A stretch of DNA of 64,000 nucleotides from Flavobacteriaceae bacterium. Its GTDB lineage: Bacteria; Bacteroidota; Bacteroidia; Flavobacteriales; Flavobacteriaceae. The stretch covers positions 65,967-129,966 of the forward strand of contig NZFW01000026.1 of assembly GCA_002690805.1 (NCBI GenBank). Reading direction: 5' to 3'. Each line of letters begins with the position of its first letter. Positions within the stretch are counted from its first letter, which is position 1. This document shows positions 42,219 to 52,536 of the stretch, piece by piece. The notes beneath the pieces were generated by a model. That model worked only from the letters and a program-made list of their open reading frames with translations, searched no databases and had not been told where the DNA came from. Both the position numbers and the translations under genes were made by a program.

Positions 42219-44216
42219 ATGAAGTTTAAGATTGTTTCTGAATTTTTACCAACTGGCGATCAACCTGAAGCTATAAGAGAAGTTTTGTCTGGTTTCAAAA
42301 ACAATGATAAACATATCGTACTTCAAGGAGTCACAGGGTCAGGAAAAACATTCACCGTGGCTAATGTCATAAAAAATCTTTCCAAACCAACACTAGTTTT
42401 AGCACATAATAAGACTTTGGCAGCACAATTATATTCTGAATTTAAACAGTTTTTTCCTGAAAATGCTGTAGAATATTTTGTTTCTTATTATGATTATTAT
42501 CAACCTGAAGCTTACATGCCCGTTAGCGGAACCTATATTGAAAAAGATCTTTCAATTAATGAAGAAATTGAAAAATTGAGATTAAGTACTACCTCCTCAC
42601 TTCTTTCTGGTAGAAGAGATATCATTGTAGTAGCATCCGTTTCATGTTTATATGGAATAGGAAACCCTGTTGAATTTCAAAAAAATGTGATTGATCTTGA
42701 AATAAACCAAAAAATATCAAGGACTAATCTTCTTAAAAAATTAGTTCAAAGTTTATATTCAAGAAATATTAATAATTTTGAGAGAGGAAACTTTAGAGTT
42801 CAGGGTGATATAATAGATATATATCCAGGATATACTGATACTGCATTTAAAATTCATTTTTTTGGTGATGAAATTGATGAAATTGAATCATTTGATCCTA
42901 TTAATAATAAAATTCTAAATTCTCAAGAACAAGTCACCCTCTACCCTGCAAATATGTTCGTAACATCACCTGATATAATACAAAATGCAATTCATCAAAT
43001 TCAGTTTGATCTAGTAAAACAAGTTGATTATTTTAAGGAAATTGGAAAACATTTAGAAGCCAAACGATTAAAAGAAAGAACTGAATTTGATTTGGAAATG
43101 ATTCGTGAGCTTGGTTATTGTTCAGGTATCGAAAACTATTCAAGATACTTAGACGGAAGAAATCCAGGAACTCGACCTTTTTGTTTGTTAGATTATTTTC
43201 CGAAGGACTACTTAATGGTTATTGACGAAAGTCATGTTACAATATCTCAGGTTCACGCCATGTATGGTGGAGATAGATCTCGAAAAGAAAACCTTGTTAA
43301 TTATGGGTTTCGTTTACCTGCAGCAATGGATAATAGACCATTAAAATTTGAGGAGTTTGAAAGTTTACAAAATCAGATTATGTATGTTAGTGCCACTCCT
43401 GCAGATTATGAACTTGAAAAAACTGAAGGTCATATAATAGAGCAAATTATTAGGCCTACAGGTCTTTTGGATCCAAAAATTGAAGTAAGACCTAGTTTAA
43501 ATCAAATTGATGATTTAATTGATGAAATTCAAAAGCGAATTGAAAATGATGAACGAACTCTAGTCACAACATTAACAAAAAGAATGGCTGAAGAATTAAC
43601 TACATATTTATCTAGAGTCAATATACGGTGCAGGTATATTCATAGTGATGTAGATACATTGGAAAGAGTTGAGATAATGCAAGACCTGAGACTTGGTAGA
43701 TTTGATGTTTTAGTTGGGGTTAACCTATTGAGGGAAGGCTTGGATCTACCAGAGGTTTCTTTAGTAGCAATTCTGGATGCCGATAAAGAAGGTTTTTTAA
43801 GAAGTAGCAGGTCTTTAACTCAGACTGTTGGAAGAGCTGCAAGAAATTTGAATGGAAAATCAATAATGTATGCAGATAAAATAACAAATAGTATGAATAA
43901 GACAATAAATGAAACAAATTACAGAAGAACCAAACAAAAAGAATACAATACTAAGCACAATAAAAAGCCTAAAGCTTTAAACAAGTCATTAAATAATGTA
44001 TTGGCTAAAAACTCCATCTCATCATACTCAAAAGAAATAGAAAAGCATAAAATTTCAAGTTCTAAATATAAATTAAAAAGTAAAGAAGATTTTGATAAAG
44101 AAATACGAAAAACAAGAAAGAGTATGGAAAAAGCTGCTAAAGAATTAGATTTTATCGAAGCAGCATCACTTCGTGATAAAATTAAAGTTCTTCAATTAGA
44201 AAAATCAAAATTGTAA
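42219..44216 (+). CDS. uvrB: excinuclease ABC subunit UvrB
   Basis: UvrB verifies damage after UvrA loading and recruits UvrC in nucleotide excision repair. The Walker A LQGVTGSGKTFTVANV is at ~35–50. The beta-hairpin region YYDYYQPEAYMPVSGTYIEK is intact, and helicase motifs follow in MVIDESHVTISQ, YVSATPADYELEKT and LLREGLDLPEVSLVAILDAD (each ≤20 shown). QTVGRAARN is motif VI. The C-terminal UVR domain is present (EKAAKELDFIEAASLRDKIK). The length of 665 is normal. Its stop is immediately followed by the convergent sucC stop. Confidence 0.97.
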   Translation: MKFKIVSEFLPTGDQPEAIREVLSGFKNNDKHIVLQGVTGSGKTFTVANVIKNLSKPTLVLAHNKTLAAQLYSEFKQFFPENAVEYFVSYYDYYQPEAYMPVSGTYIEKDLSINEEIEKLRLSTTSSLLSGRRDIIVVASVSCLYGIGNPVEFQKNVIDLEINQKISRTNLLKKLVQSLYSRNINNFERGNFRVQGDIIDIYPGYTDTAFKIHFFGDEIDEIESFDPINNKILNSQEQVTLYPANMFVTSPDIIQNAIHQIQFDLVKQVDYFKEIGKHLEAKRLKERTEFDLEMIRELGYCSGIENYSRYLDGRNPGTRPFCLLDYFPKDYLMVIDESHVTISQVHAMYGGDRSRKENLVNYGFRLPAAMDNRPLKFEEFESLQNQIMYVSATPADYELEKTEGHIIEQIIRPTGLLDPKIEVRPSLNQIDDLIDEIQKRIENDERTLVTTLTKRMAEELTTYLSRVNIRCRYIHSDVDTLERVEIMQDLRLGRFDVLVGVNLLREGLDLPEVSLVAILDADKEGFLRSSRSLTQTVGRAARNLNGKSIMYADKITNSMNKTINETNYRRTKQKEYNTKHNKKPKALNKSLNNVLAKNSISSYSKEIEKHKISSSKYKLKSKEDFDKEIRKTRKSMEKAAKELDFIEAASLRDKIKVLQLEKSKL

Positions 44217-45413
44217 CTATTCCAACAAAACCTCTTGAACTTTTATAGCGGCCTCTTCAAAGGCTGTAGCTGCAATAACATCAAGATTTGATTCTTGAAT
44301 TAATAATTTTGCTTGTTTTGCGTTAGTTCCTTGTAATCTCACTATTATGGGAACATTTATTGCATCACCCATGTTTTTGTATGCATCAATAATTCCTTGA
44401 GCTACTCTATCACACCTAACAATTCCACCAAAAATATTTACAAGAATAGCTTGAACTTTTGGATCTTTAAGAATTAGTCGAAATGCAAATTCAACTCTTT
44501 CCGCATCTGCTGTCCCACCAACATCTAAAAAGTTTGCAGGGGAGCCTCTTGATTGTTTAATTAAATCCATTGTTGCCATTGCAAGACCAGCTCCATTAAC
44601 CATGCATCCAACGTTACCATCCAAATCAACATAATTTAAACCAGCTTCGCCTGCTTCAACCTCTGTTGGGTTTTCTTCCTCTAAATCCCTTAAAACTTTA
44701 TAATCAGGATGTCTAAATAACGAATTATCATCAAGACTAACCTTTGAATCAACAGCAATAATTCTATCATCAGATGTTTTAAGAACAGGATTTATTTCAA
44801 ATAATGAAGCATCAGAACCAACATAAGCTTTATAAAGATTTGTAATAAATTTTGTCATTGATTTAAATGAATTTCCCTTTAAACCAAGATTAAAAGCAAC
44901 TTTTCTTGCTTGGAAGGGAAGAAGACCCAGGGCTGAATCAATTTCTTCATAAAAAATTAAATGAGGTGTTTCTTCAGCCACTTTTTCTATATCCATCCCC
45001 CCTTCTGTTGAATACATAACCATATTTTTTCCCGAAGATCTGTTTAAAAGAATAGAAATATAAAACTCTTTAGGTTTAGAATTTCCAGGATAATAAACAT
45101 CTTCAGTTATTAAAACTTTATTTACCTTTTTACCTTCTGGAGGGGTTTGAGGAGTTATTAATTTCATTCCTATTATAGATTCTGAAATATTTTTAACTTC
45201 ATCTAAGGACTTCGCTAACTTTACTCCTCCTCCTTTTCCACGTCCACCTGCATGTATTTGAGCTTTAACTACATACCATTTAGTTTTGGTAAGCTCTGTA
45301 AGTTTTTTTGCGGCTTTAACAGCATCTTTAGAATTTTCTGCAACAATACCATTTTGTATTGCAACTCCATAACTTTGTAAAATACTTTTCCCCTGATATT
45401 CGTGTAGATTCAT
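44217..45413 (-). CDS. sucC: succinate–CoA ligase, beta subunit
   Basis: SucC is the ATP-grasp subunit of succinyl-CoA synthetase in the TCA cycle. The N-terminal MNLHEYQGKSILQSYGV opener, AQIHAGGRGKGGGVKLAKS nucleotide-binding loop, SLFEINPVLKT and the succinate-binding GNVGCMVNGAGLAMATMD are all present, with VNIFGGIVRCDRVAQGI in the C-terminal domain. The length of 398 is normal. The alpha subunit gene is not adjacent, as in many Bacteroidota. It is transcribed alone from a promoter at 45436–45469 and ends with zero spacing against uvrB. Confidence 0.96.
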   Translation of the reverse strand: MNLHEYQGKSILQSYGVAIQNGIVAENSKDAVKAAKKLTELTKTKWYVVKAQIHAGGRGKGGGVKLAKSLDEVKNISESIIGMKLITPQTPPEGKKVNKVLITEDVYYPGNSKPKEFYISILLNRSSGKNMVMYSTEGGMDIEKVAEETPHLIFYEEIDSALGLLPFQARKVAFNLGLKGNSFKSMTKFITNLYKAYVGSDASLFEINPVLKTSDDRIIAVDSKVSLDDNSLFRHPDYKVLRDLEEENPTEVEAGEAGLNYVDLDGNVGCMVNGAGLAMATMDLIKQSRGSPANFLDVGGTADAERVEFAFRLILKDPKVQAILVNIFGGIVRCDRVAQGIIDAYKNMGDAINVPIIVRLQGTNAKQAKLLIQESNLDVIAATAFEEAAIKVQEVLLE

Positions 45414-45435
45414 AATTTAAATAAATAACATTAAA

Positions 45436-45469
45436 CAAAAATATAAATCAATATGTTAATCATACCAAA
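45436..45469 (-). promoter_or_regulatory. sucC promoter (-33 and -7)
   Basis: On the minus strand TTTG (45469–45466) and TATTTTTG (45443–45436) are 22 bases apart, at the long end of the usual spacing. The ATG at 45413 is 22 bases downstream. Confidence 0.6.
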
Positions 45470-45537
45470 TATTTTAATTTTCTTAAAATAAATGATTTAA
45501 AATAATTTGATAACAAAGTGATATATTTAATCTTTTA

Positions 45538-45553
45538 AACATAATATTATGTT
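45538..45553. promoter_or_regulatory. perfect 16-bp palindrome upstream of lysA
   Basis: AACATAATATTATGTT is a perfect palindrome ending 7 bases before the lysA -7 element, i.e. between the -33 and -7 regions. This is a favourable place for a repressor site, but AT-rich palindromes arise by chance. Confidence 0.4.
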
Positions 45554-45560
45554 CATATTT

Positions 45561-45568
45561 TAAATTTG
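45561..45568 (+). promoter_or_regulatory. -7 element of lysA
   Basis: TAAATTTG is a perfect TAnnTTTG, 20 bases before the GTG start at 45589. Confidence 0.6.
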
Positions 45569-45588
45569 AGAAATTTAATACCATTCTT

Positions 45589-46794
45589 GTGAAAATTCAG
45601 AATTTAATATCAATAAATAAACAATTTGGAAGTCCAGTATATGTATACGATGCAAATAAGATTGAAAATCAATATAATAGACTCGTAACAGCATTCTCAA
45701 AAGTAAAAAGCCTTAGAATTCATTATGCTGCCAAAGCTCTATCGAACATTTCAATTTTAAAATTCATGAAAAAGCTTGGCTCCAGGCTTGATACTGTTTC
45801 AATTGAAGAAGTAAAGATTGGTTTATTAGCAGGGTTTAAACCTAACAATATAATTTTTACTCCAAATGGAGTTTCAATAGATGAAATTGAGAAAGTTTCA
45901 AAACTAGGGGTTCAAATCAATATTGATAATTTATCAATATTAGAACAATTTGGTAGAAGAAATCCTATTACTCCGGTATGCATAAGGATTAACCCTCATG
46001 TAAATGCTGGGGGTAACTCTAATATTTCTGTGGGTCATATAGATTCAAAATTTGGAATTTCAATACATCAAATACCTCTTTTATTAAGAATAATAAAAAA
46101 CACACAAATGAATGTCAATGGTATTCACATGCATACTGGAAGTGATATTCTTGATATTGAAGTTTTTTTATATGCTTCAGAAATATTATTTGAAAATGCT
46201 TTGAATTTTAAAAATCTTGAGTTTATAGATTTTGGAAGTGGATTTAAAGTTCCATATAAGTATGGAGATATTGAAACAAATATTGAAGAATTAGGAAAAA
46301 AACTAAGTGCTAGGTTTAATGAGTTTTGTAAAAAATATGGTAAAAATTTAGATTTAGCTTTTGAACCTGGAAAGTTTCTAGTTAGTGAGGCTGGATTTTT
46401 CATTACAACTGTGAATTCGGTAAAACAGACAACTTCAACTGTTTTTGCACAAATCAACAGTGGTTTTAATCACTTTATAAGACCGATGTTTTATAATTCA
46501 TATCATGAAATAAAGAATATTTCAAATCCTGAAGGAAAAAAAAGATTTTATTCTGTTGTTGGATATATTTGTGAAACTGACACTTTTGCTAACAACAGAG
46601 AAATAGAAGAAATTTCTGAAGGTGATCTTCTTGTTTTTAAAAATGCAGGAGCATATTGTTTTACTATGTCCAATAACTATAATTCACGGCTTAAACCCCC
46701 AGAAGTTTTATGGTATAATAATAAGGCATTACTTATTAGAGAAAAAGAAAAATTTGAAGATATTCTAAATAAGCAGATAGAATTAAATTTTTAA
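45589..46794 (+). CDS. lysA: diaminopimelate decarboxylase
   Basis: LysA decarboxylates meso-diaminopimelate to lysine. The PLP lysine is Lys49 in RIHYAAKALSN. The N-terminal SPVYVYDANKIENQY, the barrel motifs IRINPHVNAGGNSNISVGH, GIHMHTGSDI, DFGSGFKVPY, EPGKFLVSEAGFF and the C-terminal YICETDTFANNREI with its active-site cysteine fit the family. The length of 401 is normal. The start is a GTG at 45589. It is transcribed alone, converges on the flavin oxidoreductase gene with one base between stops, and has a palindrome near its promoter. Confidence 0.95.
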   Translation: MKIQNLISINKQFGSPVYVYDANKIENQYNRLVTAFSKVKSLRIHYAAKALSNISILKFMKKLGSRLDTVSIEEVKIGLLAGFKPNNIIFTPNGVSIDEIEKVSKLGVQINIDNLSILEQFGRRNPITPVCIRINPHVNAGGNSNISVGHIDSKFGISIHQIPLLLRIIKNTQMNVNGIHMHTGSDILDIEVFLYASEILFENALNFKNLEFIDFGSGFKVPYKYGDIETNIEELGKKLSARFNEFCKKYGKNLDLAFEPGKFLVSEAGFFITTVNSVKQTTSTVFAQINSGFNHFIRPMFYNSYHEIKNISNPEGKKRFYSVVGYICETDTFANNREIEEISEGDLLVFKNAGAYCFTMSNNYNSRLKPPEVLWYNNKALLIREKEKFEDILNKQIELNF

Positions 46795-46795
46795 T

Positions 46796-47740
46796 TTAAA
46801 TTTTTTGCTTTGAAAGAATATCCAAAACTCTATTATACTCTTTAACTATATCAGATATAATTTCTTTAGCATATTTAATTTTTTTTATTTGTGATGAAAC
46901 TTGTCCAATTTCTAATTCACCTTGTTCTAAATCACCTTCAAACATTCCTTTTTTAGCTCTACCTTTACCTAAATAATCCGAAATTTCTTGAGATGAGGCG
47001 CCGACTAAATAAAGTTTTTTTATTTCTTCATAAAATTTATTCTTCACTAATCTAACAGGTGTCAAATCTTTAAGTGTTAAAATTGTACTGCCTTCTTCAG
47101 CAGATGTAACAATGTTTTTAAAATTAATATGCGAAGAGGCTTCATGAGAAGCAACAAACCTTGAGCCAATTTGAACTCCATCAGCACCTAAACTCATAGC
47201 AGCTAACATTGAAGCTCCAGATGCAATACCTCCAGCAGCTATTAGTGGTAAACTTATAACCTCGCTAATCAGAGGAACTAAAACCATCGTGGTTGTTTCT
47301 TCTCTGCCATTATGACCACCAGCCTCAAAACCTTCTGCAATAATTGCATCAACACCAGCTTTTTCTGCTTTTATTGCGAATTTAACAGAACTAACAACAT
47401 GCACCACAATACTTCCAGAGTCTTTCAGTTTATTTGTCCAAGTTGAAGGATTTCCAGCAGATGTAATAACAATAGGGATTTTTTGATCAATTAATATTTT
47501 GATAATTTTATCCATTTGAGGATATAAGAGTGGCACATTAACTCCAAAAGGCTTAGATGTAGCTTTTTTACATTTTAAAATATGTTCTGTCAAAACATCA
47601 GGATGCATAGATCCAGCTCCAATTATACCTAGTCCTCCAGAGTTACTAACTGCTGATGCTAGTTTCCAACCACTAACCCATACCATTCCTCCTTGTATAA
47701 TAGGATATTTAATTTTAAATAAATCTATAATTTTGTTCAT
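46796..47740 (-). CDS. NAD(P)H-dependent flavin oxidoreductase / nitronate monooxygenase family
   Basis: A 314-residue FMN-binding TIM-barrel protein of the 2-nitropropane dioxygenase/FabK superfamily. The N-terminal IKYPIIQGGMVWVSGWKLAS and SGGLGIIGAG, the AEGFEAGGHNGREETTTMV segment, and the FMN phosphate-binding GGIASGASMLAAMSLGADGV with IGSRFVA are clear. Whether it is a nitronate monooxygenase or a FabK-like enoyl-ACP reductase is not decided by sequence; the EAGGH motif is shared by both. Its ATG overlaps the mnmA stop in a TAATG, so it is coupled to a tRNA-thiolation gene, an odd partner. Confidence 0.85.
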   Translation of the reverse strand: MNKIIDLFKIKYPIIQGGMVWVSGWKLASAVSNSGGLGIIGAGSMHPDVLTEHILKCKKATSKPFGVNVPLLYPQMDKIIKILIDQKIPIVITSAGNPSTWTNKLKDSGSIVVHVVSSVKFAIKAEKAGVDAIIAEGFEAGGHNGREETTTMVLVPLISEVISLPLIAAGGIASGASMLAAMSLGADGVQIGSRFVASHEASSHINFKNIVTSAEEGSTILTLKDLTPVRLVKNKFYEEIKKLYLVGASSQEISDYLGKGRAKKGMFEGDLEQGELEIGQVSSQIKKIKYAKEIISDIVKEYNRVLDILSKQKI

Positions 47741-48936
47741 TATTCTAAAATTATTCCAGATCCAACAAGCTCATTCCCAAGATACCATGCAACAAACTGA
47801 CCTGGAGTGACTGCTGATTGAGGTTCTTTAAAAAAAAGATATAGGTGGTTTTCTTTTTGAAATAATGTTGCTTTGAAAAGTGGCTGTCTGTATCTAATCC
47901 TTGCAGATACATTTAATGTTTGACCTAGTGTTAACTTTAAATCTTCTCTAATCCAATGAACTTGAGTTGATAAAACTCTCAAAGCTTCTCTATAAAGACC
48001 AGGATGAGAGTTGCCCTCTCCAACATAAATAATATTTTGTTCAATATTAGTTTTAATTATAAAAAGAGGTTCCTTTGTTCCTCCAATTCCCAATCCTTTT
48101 CTTTGACCAATTGTATAATAGTGAGCACCCTCATGAGTTCCAACTTTATTTCCGTCATTTATTTCATAATTATAAGGAGAGGATAAACTAAAATCATAAT
48201 TAGCACTCAAAGATTTTTCCATACTATTCATTTTATACATTTTTAAAGAATTTGGAATTTGAACTACGTCTCCTTGAATAGGATTTAATTTTTGTTTTAA
48301 AAAGTCTGGAAGTCTAACTTTTCCAATAAAACATAATCCTTGTGAGTCTTTTTTTTCTGCAGTAATAAGACCTTCTGATTTGGCTATTTTACGAACTTCA
48401 GATTTGTTCAAATGTCCTATTGGAAAAAGAGTCTTATTTAATTGATATTGATTCAACTGACATAAAAAATAAGATTGATCTTTATTGTTATCCTTACCCA
48501 TTAAAAGTTTGAAAACTTTTGTGTTATTAATCACTTCTTCTCTTTTTTGACAATAATGTCCAGTGGCAATGAAATCAGCTCCGAGAGATAAAGCAATTTC
48601 TAAGAATAAATCAAATTTAATTTCTCTATTACATAAAATATCAGGATTTGGGGTTCTACCATTTGAATATTCTTCAAACATATAGTCTACAATTCTTTTC
48701 TTGTATTCTCTACTTAAGTCAATTGTTTGAAAGGGAATATTTAATTTTTGAGAAACTAATACGGCATCATAGCTATCCTCTAACCATGGACATTCATTAG
48801 ATATTGTTACATCCTCATTATGCCAGTTTTTCATAAAAAGTCCGATCACTTCATATCCTTTCTTTTTTAGCAAGTGTGCGGCAACACTTGAATCTACCCC
48901 CCCTGATAATCCAACTATCACCCTTTTATTTTTCAT
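47740..48936 (-). CDS. mnmA: tRNA-specific 2-thiouridylase MnmA
   Basis: MnmA thiolates U34 of Lys, Glu and Gln tRNAs. The PP-loop SGGVDSS at 11–17, the [11 protein letters not shown] box with Cys102 and the SQGLCFIGK box with Cys202 (the catalytic pair) are present. ATGHYCQKR and [14 protein letters not shown] complete the tRNA-binding domain, and [14 protein letters not shown] starts the C-terminal beta barrel. The length of 398 is normal. An imperfect -7 (TACCTTTA on the minus strand, 48948–48941) is the only candidate promoter. It overlaps the flavin oxidoreductase gene by one base. Confidence 0.96.
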   Translation of the reverse strand: MKNKRVIVGLSGGVDSSVAAHLLKKKGYEVIGLFMKNWHNEDVTISNECPWLEDSYDAVLVSQKLNIPFQTIDLSREYKKRIVDYMFEEYSNGRTPNPDILCNREIKFDLFLEIALSLGADFIATGHYCQKREEVINNTKVFKLLMGKDNNKDQSYFLCQLNQYQLNKTLFPIGHLNKSEVRKIAKSEGLITAEKKDSQGLCFIGKVRLPDFLKQKLNPIQGDVVQIPNSLKMYKMNSMEKSLSANYDFSLSSPYNYEINDGNKVGTHEGAHYYTIGQRKGLGIGGTKEPLFIIKTNIEQNIIYVGEGNSHPGLYREALRVLSTQVHWIREDLKLTLGQTLNVSARIRYRQPLFKATLFQKENHLYLFFKEPQSAVTPGQFVAWYLGNELVGSGIILE

Positions 48937-48984
48937 AAACTAAAGGTACAATTAAGCTTTAAAAGTTTGAAATTTGTATTTCAA

Positions 48985-50847
48985 CTATTTCCTTCTTTTC
49001 TGATTTAATTTCTTTTGAGCTTCAGCTGCTTCCATAGCTTTCTGAAGTCTTTGAGAAAAACCACCAGCTTTTTGTGGTTTTTTCTTGTTTTCAGCTATTT
49101 GAGCTCTGATTTTATCTTCCTTAATTATAAAGTTTTTTATAACTAGCATTAATAAAATTGTTAGTGTATTAGATATAAAATAGTATAAACTTAAACCACT
49201 AGCATAATTATTAAAAAACAACAACATCATTAAGGGCATCATATAGATAATAAATTTCATATTTGGCATTCCTTCTTGCTGAGGCATTGTCTGCTGTCCT
49301 GTGGTCATTAATGTATAAACAAATATTGCAGCTGAGGCTAAAATTGGAAAAAGACTTATGTGATCACCATAAAAGGGAATAGAAAAAGGCAGTTCAAAAA
49401 TTGAATCATAAGAAGAAAGGCCTTCAGCCCAGAGAAAACTTTTCTGACGAAGTTCAAAAGCTACGGGGAAAAATGAAAATAATGCATAGAAAATGGGAAG
49501 TTGTATTAATGCTGGAATACAACCAGACATTGGATTCACACCAGCCTTACTATATAAGCTCATAGTTTCTTGTTGCTTTTTAACAGCGTCATTCTTAAAC
49601 TTTTTTGTAAGTTCTTCAATCTCTGGTTTTAAAGTTTTCATTTTTATTTGAGAAACATAAGACTTATAAACAACTGGAGACATGACTAATCTAACGATTA
49701 TAGTCAAAACTATAATTGCAATCCCATAAGGTAAAAAAGTAGCTAACCATCCAAAAAGTGGAAGAAAGATAAATCTATTTATCCATCCAAAGATTCCCCA
49801 TCCCAGGGGAACTGAAGTTTCAAGTGAGTCTCCATAAGATTTTAAAATTTGATAATCTGTTGGGCCAAAATAAAAACTCATTTTAGATAGAATATTTCCA
49901 TTTTGTCTGCCTAAATTAAAAGCACTATAAAGTTTTTTGGTAAATCTACTATCTAATGTATCATCTATGGTTAAATCATTTGATTTAAATGAAACTTCAT
50001 CAATTATCTTCTCAGGTATCAAAATAGAACTAAAGAAATGCTGTCTGTACGATATCCATCTAATGTCTTTTTCAATATCATCGTCTTCTCCAGACAGAGA
50101 CAAATTATCTACTTTATCTTCTTCGTAAGCATATGTAAGCTGAGTATATCTACTTTCATAATCAATACTTTTTGAGTTTCGAAATAAATCTGTTTCCCAT
50201 TTAAAAATAATATTATCAGAAGACAAAATATCTTCTAAACCCTCTGATCTAATTTCAAAATCAAATTTATAACCCTCATTCGGTAGTGTATATTTAAACT
50301 CTAAAAATTGATTTTTAGAAATATTTGCCCTCAAGATTAGTGATTGACTTTTATCATTATTTTCTGTTTTGGATGAATTAAAATAAATATTTTTGGTTTC
50401 TATTAATAAGCCAAGTCTAGTTTTAATCACCGTATTAATTAAATGATTGTTTTCTGAAATAAGATTTAGTGGTTGATCAATATGATTAGAAAATTGTTTC
50501 AGATTTACAAGACTAAGATTGGCACCTTTAGAGGAGACAATAATTTTTAAATTTTTGTTTTCTAAGTTTAATTTCTCTACTTCTTTAACTTCTAACCAAG
50601 AAGAAAAAGCACCATAAGTTTCGCTTACATTGTTCTTCTGGTAAGTAGCTGAACCACTATATTTTGGTCTTTGAGAATCTTTGTCATTAGAAGTAAATTC
50701 TGTTTCTAAAGATTTATTTGTATTAGATTCAACAGATTGAATATTTTGAGTGCTTACACTTTCATTTCGAAAAAGCATCCAAGTTAAAATCATTGCTATC
50801 AATATAACGCCTATAAATTTATATGGATCAAATTTTTCTTCTTCCAT
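48985..50847 (-). CDS. yidC: membrane protein insertase YidC
   Basis: YidC inserts membrane proteins with or without SecYEG. A signal-anchor helix (IGVILIAMILTWMLF) is followed by a large periplasmic beta domain (~70–350) and the C-terminal five-helix core: WLATFLPYGIAIIVLTIIVRL, the amphipathic MKTLKPEIEELTKKFKND region, GCIPALIQLPIFYALFSFF and LYYFISNTLTILLMLVI. The tail is strongly basic (KAMEAAEAQKKLNQKRRK), a ribosome-contacting feature. The length of 620 suits the Gram-negative Bacteroidota form. It lies 4 bases after pyrG and is likely co-transcribed with it. Confidence 0.96.
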   Translation of the reverse strand: MEEEKFDPYKFIGVILIAMILTWMLFRNESVSTQNIQSVESNTNKSLETEFTSNDKDSQRPKYSGSATYQKNNVSETYGAFSSWLEVKEVEKLNLENKNLKIIVSSKGANLSLVNLKQFSNHIDQPLNLISENNHLINTVIKTRLGLLIETKNIYFNSSKTENNDKSQSLILRANISKNQFLEFKYTLPNEGYKFDFEIRSEGLEDILSSDNIIFKWETDLFRNSKSIDYESRYTQLTYAYEEDKVDNLSLSGEDDDIEKDIRWISYRQHFFSSILIPEKIIDEVSFKSNDLTIDDTLDSRFTKKLYSAFNLGRQNGNILSKMSFYFGPTDYQILKSYGDSLETSVPLGWGIFGWINRFIFLPLFGWLATFLPYGIAIIVLTIIVRLVMSPVVYKSYVSQIKMKTLKPEIEELTKKFKNDAVKKQQETMSLYSKAGVNPMSGCIPALIQLPIFYALFSFFPVAFELRQKSFLWAEGLSSYDSIFELPFSIPFYGDHISLFPILASAAIFVYTLMTTGQQTMPQQEGMPNMKFIIYMMPLMMLLFFNNYASGLSLYYFISNTLTILLMLVIKNFIIKEDKIRAQIAENKKKPQKAGGFSQRLQKAMEAAEAQKKLNQKRRK

Positions 50848-50851
50848 TTTA

Positions 50852-52528
<1,677 letters not shown>

Positions 52529-52536
52529 AAATCTTA

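Noticed and set aside
46125-46457. 110-codon open frame opposite lysA
   Set aside because: Antisense shadow of an intact conserved gene, with no recognisable protein features.
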